40,499 bases of DNA from Bacteroidota bacterium (lineage in GTDB: Bacteria; Bacteroidota; Bacteroidia; B-17B0; Aurantibacillaceae). Below, piece after piece: positions 33,915 through 40,499 of this stretch. The stretch is taken from contig JAJNBG010000044.1 in assembly GCA_021155905.1 (NCBI GenBank), positions 1 to 40,499 of the forward strand, given 5' to 3'. The translations under genes were made by a program, and so were the position numbers. The notes below the pieces were generated by a model. The model did not search any database, was not told the DNA's origin, and was given only the letters and a program-made list of their open reading frames with translations. Within the stretch, counting starts at the first letter, position 1. Every line of letters begins with the position of its first letter.

Positions 33915-36521
33915 TTAATGTAACTCCCGGCAACTAATATTGTCCCCATTAACCAGGAGCACATAAGTCTTCCCGTTTTTATAAAGGTCACAAATCATTG
34001 GCTTGTGGGTGACGTTCGGTAAAGTAGAAGATAATTTTCCAGCAGTATTGATGACGTCAATTTTTTGTTCCGTTTTATCAAAAGCTAATACTAGGTCCTG
34101 GTCACTGGTATGAACCAGTTGAGCGTCTTCAAACGTTGCTGATTCATCAAAATATTCCAGGAGTTTTCCTGTAAACAAATCATAGGCAAACAATGCGCCA
34201 TTCCCATAAACCAACAAATCTGGCTGCGTATCATCATTCAATAAATCAAAGGATGTTTTAAATCCATTCAATTCATCACCGATCTTCAACGCTTCTTTTT
34301 TGTCGGTCAATGATATTTTATTTAATAGATTGTTCTTGTCATCTACATATACCAGTTTAGTATTATCTAAATTATTTCCGGGCAACACGAGCAAATGATC
34401 CAGTTGCTCAATGACCTTATTTTTAAAATCGATCCGGCCTTCGCCTTTTCTGCTGAACACATAAATTTTTCCAGAGACATCCGCCGTTATTAAATAGTCA
34501 CTGCCGCCTACTTTTAAATACTGAACAGGCATGATCACCTCAGCATCTGTTTTCACCGGAATAAAACCTTCTGTTTTTATGCCGTACAATGAAAAATTAT
34601 AAATGCGTTTATCGGCACAGGCAATAAATAAGCGATAATCCTTTTTGCCATCATAATCTAAAACAGTCAGATGAGAAGTGGCCTTAGCCGGTAATTTGAT
34701 GGGAAAGCCCTGCACATAATTTCCATTCCTGTCTAATAAATGCAGATAATTTTGTGTGTTAAACAATAATTGCAATTTTCCGTTTTTAAAAATATCAACG
34801 GTATAAACGTCCGATTGGATATCTTCCGAAATCTTCTTTTTCCAGAGCAGGTTTCCGGTCGCATTAATTAAATAAACAATCCTCGCTTCATCCTGGAAAC
34901 ACAATTCGTTTTCCTGCGTCAAATGGTTAACAAAGAGATGTGTATTAGTTTTGATTAGTGAATCTGCTTTAAAAGACCACAGGCTGTTTTGAGTATTATC
35001 CAATCCATTGGTTGGTTGAGAATGGCTGGCATTCAATCGGACCTGAACCACGTTTTTGTAGTTCCTGGCGGTGATAGAAATCTGGGAGGTTGGATTTTCA
35101 GCCGCCCACAGTACCTCTGAATTAATGACTGAATTAATATTATGGGCTTTCATCAATTCTGAATCTTCAAAATAAAAGTAATTACATTCCAGTGATAAAT
35201 GATCATTTAAATAATTAGCAAAGGCTTTGTTTTGCTTTAACAGGTGATTATTCGCATTGCATAACTGATAATACTGAAGCAGTTCCTTATCAGAAAACAA
35301 TATCAGATAACTACCGGATATGCAACCATACTTCATTTGTAAATCTGATTTCGAAATGCTGAATACCTGAGCTAAGTCTGCATTGAGCTTGAATTCTGTG
35401 GCACCCAACACACTGTCACTCATCAGAGTTAATAGAAACTTTCCTTTCTCACTATCTTTTATTTTTACGCTGACTAACTGAGCCGTAACGTCATTTAAAA
35501 CATATTGTGCAGACAATATTTCCTGTTCAATATTTTCGTAAGTCTCTTTTTTTACGTTATACAAGGCACTATCGTTGAGTAACTGCCAGGCCTGATCATT
35601 GTTCTCTACCTGGGTCTCTGAAAGCTGATGCTCAATTGCAGTATAAAATAAGCCGACATCACTCAGCGTAACCCCGTTGATCCATAACGGATTGTCAGGC
35701 AAAGATCCTATACCCGTGAAACTTTCTGCGTCCTGATTCTTCAAACAACTAAACAAAGACAGACTGTCTCCGCTAGAATAACCCGTCAACGTAATGGCGC
35801 TCAGCTGAACCTCTGCACTGAATAAAGATTGTTGCGAAAATAAATCCCTTGGCAATAAATGTGTTTGAGTATGATCAAAATAAACCTGTGTCTTTTGATC
35901 ACCGTTCAGTTTCACTAATTCGAGATAATTTTTATTTGCAGCAATAGATTCTTCTTTTTTTAGTTCCATGCAATGTTGCAAAATGGATAAATCAGAACAG
36001 AGGTAAATGATACCCGAGTGATAACAAAGAATCCATTTCTGTTTATTATTGGTAAAATAAAAAGCATCAAACGAAGCCACGGAAGGGTCTTTTGCAAAAA
36101 CTCTTGCAAAAAACTCTTTAAATACATCGCCTTCGTTTTTCTCTTTTACTTTAAATGATAACAGATGCTCTGTGTTTTTTCCATCTCTTATAAAACTCCA
36201 GTACAACGAATTATCTTTTAATACTTCTGCGATATCGGGTTGAGAATTGATTAATGAATCCAGGTATTGAATCCCGTTTTGAGCCACCTGCATCGATTCT
36301 TCAGTAAGCACTGAATTCCAGATCAGGTTCTGACGGGTTAACTGTGAAATGAGTTCACTGCTGTTTTTAGTTTCGACGATACACATCGCGTTTCCCGGAA
36401 TATGTTCCAAAACAGAAACTCTGGGTGCTTTGGTTTCTTTCAACCGAAAATAACCCCACACCGCAAATGCGATGGATGTTAGAACAAATAACCAAAAGCC
36501 TATTTTTTTTATTAAAAACAC
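33915..36521 (-). CDS. Membrane-anchored protein with C-terminal propeller-like region, function unknown
   Basis: I do not recognise a named family. The 868-residue protein starts with a membrane anchor (residues 5-24, FWLFVLTSIAFAVWGYF), followed by a large periplasmic part. Residues about 35-480 resemble the substrate-free beta/alpha proteins sometimes grouped as DUF3352-like (VLEHIPGNAMCIVETKN). Residues about 505-868 show repeating strands of PQQ/FG-GAP-like character (GNLLWKKKI, LLHLLDRNGNYVQGFPI, GKIYVFSRKG, NGALFAYDLFTGKLLEYFDE), suggesting a beta-propeller. The start is GTG at 36521; no in-frame ATG lies nearby and the frame is closed by a stop about 55 nt upstream. It follows the glycosyltransferase gene by 79 nt on the same strand and may be in its operon. 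Confidence 0.75.
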   Translation of the reverse strand: MFLIKKIGFWLFVLTSIAFAVWGYFRLKETKAPRVSVLEHIPGNAMCIVETKNSSELISQLTRQNLIWNSVLTEESMQVAQNGIQYLDSLINSQPDIAEVLKDNSLYWSFIRDGKNTEHLLSFKVKEKNEGDVFKEFFARVFAKDPSVASFDAFYFTNNKQKWILCYHSGIIYLCSDLSILQHCMELKKEESIAANKNYLELVKLNGDQKTQVYFDHTQTHLLPRDLFSQQSLFSAEVQLSAITLTGYSSGDSLSLFSCLKNQDAESFTGIGSLPDNPLWINGVTLSDVGLFYTAIEHQLSETQVENNDQAWQLLNDSALYNVKKETYENIEQEILSAQYVLNDVTAQLVSVKIKDSEKGKFLLTLMSDSVLGATEFKLNADLAQVFSISKSDLQMKYGCISGSYLILFSDKELLQYYQLCNANNHLLKQNKAFANYLNDHLSLECNYFYFEDSELMKAHNINSVINSEVLWAAENPTSQISITARNYKNVVQVRLNASHSQPTNGLDNTQNSLWSFKADSLIKTNTHLFVNHLTQENELCFQDEARIVYLINATGNLLWKKKISEDIQSDVYTVDIFKNGKLQLLFNTQNYLHLLDRNGNYVQGFPIKLPAKATSHLTVLDYDGKKDYRLFIACADKRIYNFSLYGIKTEGFIPVKTDAEVIMPVQYLKVGGSDYLITADVSGKIYVFSRKGEGRIDFKNKVIEQLDHLLVLPGNNLDNTKLVYVDDKNNLLNKISLTDKKEALKIGDELNGFKTSFDLLNDDTQPDLLVYGNGALFAYDLFTGKLLEYFDESATFEDAQLVHTSDQDLVLAFDKTEQKIDVINTAGKLSSTLPNVTHKPMICDLYKNGKTYVLLVNGDNISCRELH

Positions 36522-36600
36522 TCCATCTAATGTAACAGGATTCGACCTCCGAACGAAGATGAAACCCCTGAGTTATGAAACCACAATTGTGAATTGGTTT

Positions 36601-37623
36601 TTAAAAAGAAAAGTCCTTTAATTCTTTTTGTTGAATGATTCTCGCGCCAAATTTTTGCAACCAATACTCTGCCAGGTAGACCTGTTCGGATTGTCCCGGT
36701 GTTGGAATTAAAATCACATTCTTTTTATGCAAGTGATGAAGGTCCATGAGGGTACTATAACCGCTCCGGCAAATAACTGTTCGCGAACATTGGATCAGTT
36801 GCCCAAGCTCCTTAGCCATTGGCATATGATAAACAGTTATGTTTTGAGGAATATTACCCAATGTCTTATGACTGCCTCTAACTAAACAAATTTTCAGCGA
36901 AGACTTCCTTGCCTTTTCTATTAACAGTGATTCTAACTCTGATCTTAATGGTTCAGGTCCTGAAAGCAGGCATATATAATCAAATTGCTCTTTGGCCGCA
37001 CCATCAGCATTTAAACGACTTAAGGGCCCAAGGTACGTCACATTTCCTGAGCTTTTATTCCTTGAAAGACTCCCGGCAAGTGATGCTTTATCGTTCTCGA
37101 AATCAGGAATCCACACCTGATTAAACTTACAGATGTAATGTTCGTGAATTTTAGTTGCCAACGAAGAGAATATGCCGGCCTGTAAATTTAATTGATGTGT
37201 AATGTAAATACATTCTACATCCTTATGATAAAGCCCAAAACGGTTATCGCTGATCACGACATCGATTTTATGTTTTTTGATGATACTTTTCAGCTGCTCA
37301 TGTTCCTTTTTGATCACCCCTAAGATTCTTGATGCTTCCAAAATCAGTTTCACACTTAGAGGCAGCCATTTAGAATAAGAAATATTATAGGGTTCTATAT
37401 TTATTTTTTTAAGTTCCGGAAACTCTTCGTTAAAAATCAATCCCGTAGTTGGCGTGATACCTAAAATAATGACGTTATTTTCCATCAATTGTTTGATCAA
37501 TGGTACACAGCGGGTTGCATGCCCAAAACCCCAATCCAGTGGCGCTATAAATATGGTTTTGTTTCTTAAGATATCACAAAATAACAAAAAAAATCGACGA
37601 TAAGGCTTACCTTTGCAAAGCAT
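36601..37623 (-). CDS. GT28/MurG-like glycosyltransferase
   Basis: The 340-residue reading has a GT-B signature: TIFIAPLDWGFGHATRCVPLIKQL (glycine-rich acceptor loop), a linker around TYLGPLSRL, and a C-terminal donor part with VYHMPMAKELGQLIQCSRTVICRSGYSTLMDL and PTPGQSEQVYLAEYW, matching the MurG/MGDG-synthase clan (UDP-sugar donors). The acceptor is unknown. The start is uncertain. The ATG at 37623 abuts the uvrC start with no gap and adds about 20 residues before the conserved core; a TTG at 37587 gives a start nearer to the family norm. Its first codons would contain the uvrC promoter if the long form is real. Confidence 0.8.
   Translation of the reverse strand: MLCKGKPYRRFFLLFCDILRNKTIFIAPLDWGFGHATRCVPLIKQLMENNVIILGITPTTGLIFNEEFPELKKINIEPYNISYSKWLPLSVKLILEASRILGVIKKEHEQLKSIIKKHKIDVVISDNRFGLYHKDVECIYITHQLNLQAGIFSSLATKIHEHYICKFNQVWIPDFENDKASLAGSLSRNKSSGNVTYLGPLSRLNADGAAKEQFDYICLLSGPEPLRSELESLLIEKARKSSLKICLVRGSHKTLGNIPQNITVYHMPMAKELGQLIQCSRTVICRSGYSTLMDLHHLHKKNVILIPTPGQSEQVYLAEYWLQKFGARIIQQKELKDFSF
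37608..37615 (+). promoter_or_regulatory. -7 box of the uvrC promoter
   Basis: TACCTTTG is an exact TAnnTTTG match nine bases before the TTG start of uvrC, predicting a leader of only about four bases. No TTTG at -33 is seen. Confidence 0.5.
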
Positions 37624-39441
37624 TTGGAAGCCTTTTCAGAACATATTCAAAGTATCTTAAAAACCCTGCCGGACACACCGGGAGTTTACCGCTATTATGA
37701 TGCCGATAATAATTTATTGTATGTCGGAAAAGCAAAAAACCTGAAAAAACGGGTCCTGTCCTATTTCATGAAAGAGCACGATACGCATCGATTGCGGATC
37801 ATGGTCAAAAAAATAGCGGATATCAAAACCATCAAGGTAAATACCGAAATGGATGCGCTGATCTTGGAGAACAATCTGATCAAGAGTCTTACGCCGAAAT
37901 ATAATATCCAGCTACGCGATGATAAAACCTATCCATGGATAGTCATCAAAAACGAAATGTTTCCACGCGTATTTCAGACACGGCAGTTAAAAAAAGATGG
38001 GGCAGAATATTTCGGTCCTTACCCATCCGTGACTACGATGTACATTTTACTGGATCTCATCCGGCAGCTGTATCCTTTACGGTCCTGTACATTAGACCTG
38101 ACTGTTGAAAATATTGAAAAGAAAAAATTTAAGGCTTGCCTGGAGTTCCAGATCGGACGTTGTAAAGCACCCTGTATTGCCAATCAAAGCCTGGAGGATT
38201 ATGACAAAGGAATTGCTCATATCAGGGAGATTATTAAAGGTGATATTAATTTCGCCATCAGGGATTTGAAACGCCTGATGAATGAGCGCGCCGAAAAACT
38301 GGAATTTGAAAAAGCCGGTGAGCTAAAAAAGAAAATTGAACTATTAGAGAAATACCAGGGAAAATCAACCATCGTCCATCCTTCTATTACGGATACCGAT
38401 GTATTTACGATTATCAGTGATGAGAAAGTAGCCTATGTCAATTATTTTAAAGTGATGAATGGAACAATCATTCAGGCACAAACTTTAGAGTTTAAAAAGA
38501 AACTGGATGAATCGGATGAAGAGATGCTCGTATTTGCCATTAACGAGATCCGCACACGATACAACTCTTTAAGTAAAGAGATATTCGTTCCATTTGAACC
38601 TGAGTTTGTTTTTACCAATGCGAAATATGTTGTTCCAAAAATCGGCGATAAAAAACACCTGATGGATCTTGGATTCAGGAACGTCGAATCCTATAAAAAG
38701 GAACGGGAAAAACAGCTGGCATTAATTGATCCTGACAGACACACCGATCGCATCATGCAGCAAATGATGAAGGACCTTCGTATGAAAGAAGAACCAAGAC
38801 GGATTGAAGGTTTTGATAACTCGAACATACAGGGAGATTACGCGGTGAGTGCTATGCCTGTTTTTATTGACGGTAAACCGGCTAAAAAAGAATACCGCCA
38901 CTATAATGTTAAAACTGTTGTTGGGCCCGATGACTTTGCCACCATGGAAGAAGTCATTACCCGTCGTTATTCGCGTGTTATTGAAGAGGGACTACCAATG
39001 CCCCAGCTAATTGTGATCGACGGTGGTAAAGGACAATTGGGAGCTGCCGTGATGAGTCTGCGAAAACTGGGATTGATGGGGCGAGTGACTGTGATTGGAA
39101 TTGCAAAACGCCTTGAAGAAATTTATTTTCCGGGTGATCCTATTCCGCTTTACCTTGATAAACGCTCCGAAACCTTAAAGATCATCCAGCAGATCAGGGA
39201 CGAAGCCCATCGCTTTGGCATTACGCACCATCGTAACAAACGCAGCCGGGAAACGTTTAAAACTGAGTTATCTGAAATCAAAGGCATCAGCGACAAAACT
39301 GCTCAAAAACTGCTCACTGAATTAAAATCCGTGAAAGGCATTAAAGAAGCCACTCTACAGGAGTTAGCTGCCATTATTGGTAATTCTAAAGCTAATTTAG
39401 TGTATGAGTTTTTTAAAAAGCAAGGGGAAGATTTAATGTAA
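37624..39441 (+). CDS. uvrC: UvrABC system protein C (excinuclease subunit)
   Basis: UvrC makes both incisions in nucleotide excision repair. The 605 residues hold, in order: a GIY-YIG nuclease domain (about 14-95; DTPGVYRYYD, YVGKAKNLKKRVLSYF); four cysteines, Cys155, Cys172, Cys180 and Cys184, matching the [4Fe-4S] site described in E. coli UvrC; a UVR domain (about 211-245); the RNase H-like domain (RRIEGFDNSNIQGDYAV, LIVIDGGKGQL, RDEAHRFGITHHR); and a C-terminal helix-hairpin-helix (about 555-600). The start is the TTG at 37624, which gives the normal family N-terminus; no ATG is available. It is divergent from the glycosyltransferase gene. Confidence 0.95.
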   Translation: MEAFSEHIQSILKTLPDTPGVYRYYDADNNLLYVGKAKNLKKRVLSYFMKEHDTHRLRIMVKKIADIKTIKVNTEMDALILENNLIKSLTPKYNIQLRDDKTYPWIVIKNEMFPRVFQTRQLKKDGAEYFGPYPSVTTMYILLDLIRQLYPLRSCTLDLTVENIEKKKFKACLEFQIGRCKAPCIANQSLEDYDKGIAHIREIIKGDINFAIRDLKRLMNERAEKLEFEKAGELKKKIELLEKYQGKSTIVHPSITDTDVFTIISDEKVAYVNYFKVMNGTIIQAQTLEFKKKLDESDEEMLVFAINEIRTRYNSLSKEIFVPFEPEFVFTNAKYVVPKIGDKKHLMDLGFRNVESYKKEREKQLALIDPDRHTDRIMQQMMKDLRMKEEPRRIEGFDNSNIQGDYAVSAMPVFIDGKPAKKEYRHYNVKTVVGPDDFATMEEVITRRYSRVIEEGLPMPQLIVIDGGKGQLGAAVMSLRKLGLMGRVTVIGIAKRLEEIYFPGDPIPLYLDKRSETLKIIQQIRDEAHRFGITHHRNKRSRETFKTELSEIKGISDKTAQKLLTELKSVKGIKEATLQELAAIIGNSKANLVYEFFKKQGEDLM

Positions 39442-39444
39442 TTT

Positions 39445-39534
39445 GGGCGTATCCCTGGCGGGTCGGGCTATCCACTGCAAGTCCTCGCTACTCGTACCTC
39501 ATAGCTGCGGGCTTTTCGTTTCTATCCCTTACGC
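39445..39534. other. GC-rich structured intergenic element
   Basis: The 90 nt after the uvrC stop contain 53 G or C by hand count (59%), in clear contrast to the surroundings. The ends can pair (GCGTA at 39447-39451 with TACGC at 39530-39534). Inside are direct repeats CGGGCT (39464-39469, 39508-39513) and CTATCC (39468-39473, 39522-39527), and a GCTA/TAGC pairing (39487-39490, 39502-39505). No credible protein is encoded. It resembles GC-rich blocks of the type GGGCGT ... TATCCCT.ACGC that I recall from intergenic DNA of other Bacteroidota, which I could not verify. It may be a repeat element or a structured RNA. Confidence 0.55.
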
Positions 39535-39576
39535 ATTAACTCAAAATACATTAGTTTCTTTTTTAACAAAAACTAT

Positions 39577-39584
39577 TATCTTTG
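39577..39584 (+). promoter_or_regulatory. -7 box of the gmk promoter (leaderless or nearly so)
   Basis: TATCTTTG is an exact TAnnTTTG match ending only three bases before the gmk ATG at 39588. TTTC at 39555-39558, 18 nt upstream, is a near -33 element. With a start four to seven bases after the box, the mRNA would begin at or within the start codon. Confidence 0.6.
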
Positions 39585-39587
39585 TCC

Positions 39588-40160
39588 ATGGAAAAAGGCA
39601 AACTCATCATCTTTTCTGCTCCTTCGGGGTCCGGTAAAACGACCATCGTAAGGCATCTACTGAAAACCTTTCCAGATAAATTAGAATTTTCCATTTCAGC
39701 CACCAGTCGCCCTAAACGTGGTGTCGAAGAATGCGGGAAAGATTACCATTATTTGAGCGTAGAAGAATTCAAACAAAAAATTGATAATAAAGAATTCCTG
39801 GAATGGGAAGAGGTTTATGCAGGAACTCATTACGGAACCCTCAGAAGCGAAGTGGACCGCATCTGGGCCAAAGGCAAACATGTAATCTTTGATATTGATG
39901 TAGAGGGGGGATTAAACCTGAAGAAACAATTCGGTGAACAGGCTTTGGCCGTCTTTGTAATGCCTCCCAGTATCAAAATACTGGAAGAACGTTTAAACTC
40001 CAGAAGTACCGATACACCGGAAAGCATTGCCCGGCGGGTGGAGAAAGCAGAAAAAGAATTAAAAACCGCTGACCTTTTCGATGTATTTATTCTGAATGAA
40101 GTTTTGGAAGACGCTTTTCAGAAAGCAGAAAAAGTAGTCAGCGAATTTCTGTCTAAATAA
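39588..40160 (+). CDS. gmk: Guanylate kinase
   Basis: Gmk phosphorylates GMP or dGMP to the diphosphate with ATP. The 190-residue protein has the P-loop APSGSGKTTIV (residues 11-21), the GMP-binding region SATSRPKRGVEECGKDYHYLS (about 38-58) with its usual Arg and Tyr, FLEWEEVYAGTHYGT, and the lid region RLNSRSTDTPESIARR. I choose the ATG at 39588. A longer reading from TTG at 39582 would start inside the -7 box and adds only two residues. It lies downstream of uvrC with a GC-rich element between, and appears to have its own promoter. In many bacteria gmk is essential. Confidence 0.95.
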   Translation: MEKGKLIIFSAPSGSGKTTIVRHLLKTFPDKLEFSISATSRPKRGVEECGKDYHYLSVEEFKQKIDNKEFLEWEEVYAGTHYGTLRSEVDRIWAKGKHVIFDIDVEGGLNLKKQFGEQALAVFVMPPSIKILEERLNSRSTDTPESIARRVEKAEKELKTADLFDVFILNEVLEDAFQKAEKVVSEFLSK

Positions 40161-40354
40161 TCTTCGGTTTCCCATCTTTAATTTAAATTATGCCAATTCA
40201 GATAGGGGTAACTTGTCATTTTTTTAAATTTAAAATTCTGAAAATCAGGCATTTGAAATAAAGTTGTAAATTTTACTCTTTTTTTGGGTTACTAATTTAA
40301 AGTTTCGGTATCAATGTTCAAATAACAAACAAAACAACTTAAAAAATTAAAACA

Positions 40355-40499
40355 ATGACAAAATTATTTTCAATTATCGCAGTAGCTATCATCGCTACAA
40401 CTGTAGTATCTTGTGGACCTTCAGCTGAAGAAAAAGCAAAAATCGAAGAGCAAGCAAAACATACTGCTGATTCTATCTCTGCAGCTTTATCTGCTAGCT
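40355..40499 (+). CDS. Small lipoprotein, N-terminal part (runs off the window)
   Basis: The reading frame starts at ATG 40355 and is open to the window edge (48 codons). It encodes a signal peptide MTKLFSIIAVAIIATTVVSC with a lipobox VVSC, so Cys20 would be lipidated, followed by GPSAEEKAKIEEQAKHTADS, a charged helical segment. Short Glu/Lys/Ala-rich lipoproteins of this type are common in Bacteroidota and have no known function. Lipidation would involve the Lnt encoded at 4936. The 194-nt gap upstream (40161-40354) is AT-rich, with the leader ending in A-rich sequence and no Shine-Dalgarno; no exact -7 box was found. Confidence 0.85.
   Translation, partial: MTKLFSIIAVAIIATTVVSCGPSAEEKAKIEEQAKHTADSISAALSAS

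Noticed and set aside
39443..39637. A 64-codon reading frame across the GC-rich element
   Set aside because: It runs into gmk in another frame, has no recognisable protein features and spans the gmk promoter.
40222..40235. Palindrome TTTTAAATTTAAAA before the lipoprotein gene
   Set aside because: It is a low-complexity A/T run in AT-rich DNA and is likely to occur by chance.

Overview
The window comes from an AT-rich member of the Bacteroidota, probably a free-living flavobacterium-like or sphingobacterium-like organism. Evidence for this: three proteins end in type A sorting signals and one in a type B (CHU_C) signal of the type IX secretion system (T9SS); most starts lack a Shine-Dalgarno sequence; eight intergenic sites match the Bacteroidota -7 promoter box TAnnTTTG exactly; PurM, Tgt and the eukaryote-like NADP isocitrate dehydrogenase have lineage-typical sequences. 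I see no tRNA, rRNA, CRISPR array, transposase or phage gene. The 29 genes are mostly chromosomal core and cell-envelope functions.

Layout. 1-3914 (leftward): tgt, an LptF/LptG-type LPS export permease and a GT22-like membrane mannosyltransferase, joined by two TAATG stop/start overlaps. 4081-8578 (rightward): a secreted His/Asn-rich protein, lnt (lipoprotein N-acylation), lpd (dihydrolipoyl dehydrogenase) and a YfiT-like DinB protein, several separated by strong terminators. 8644-9342 (leftward): a 65-residue orphan with an unusually strong Shine-Dalgarno, then trxA. 9444-19332: two giant T9SS cargo proteins (1278 and 1703 residues) flank a small membrane pair (CCC-motif and DUF2752 proteins). 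19518-22792: a surface-glycan cluster (flippase, FkbM methyltransferase, GT9 glycosyltransferase). 22740-26891: a GNAT acetyltransferase, icd with a NifU-type Fe-S protein, a secreted beta-rich protein and metF. 27089-32543: two paralogous T9SS proteins with strict 20-residue leucine-rich repeats. 32655-40499: purM, an anchored propeller-like protein, a GT28/MurG-like glycosyltransferase, uvrC, gmk and the start of a small lipoprotein.

Functionally, much of the window builds the cell surface: LPS transport, lipoprotein acylation, glycan assembly and large secreted adhesin-like proteins. Housekeeping genes for tRNA modification, TCA cycle, folate, purine, redox and DNA repair lie between them.

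The most interesting unexplained signals are: (1) a 90-nt GC-rich structured block between uvrC and gmk that contains no credible gene; (2) a 19-nt motif, CACTTATYGGCAAAAACCG, found about 90 nt upstream of two unrelated secreted-protein genes; (3) the small ORF with a perfect AGGAGG in a lineage that rarely uses one; (4) the paired LRR proteins with 18 and 12 perfectly periodic cysteine-bearing repeats but visibly different base composition; (5) a Tgt lacking all three zinc cysteines.
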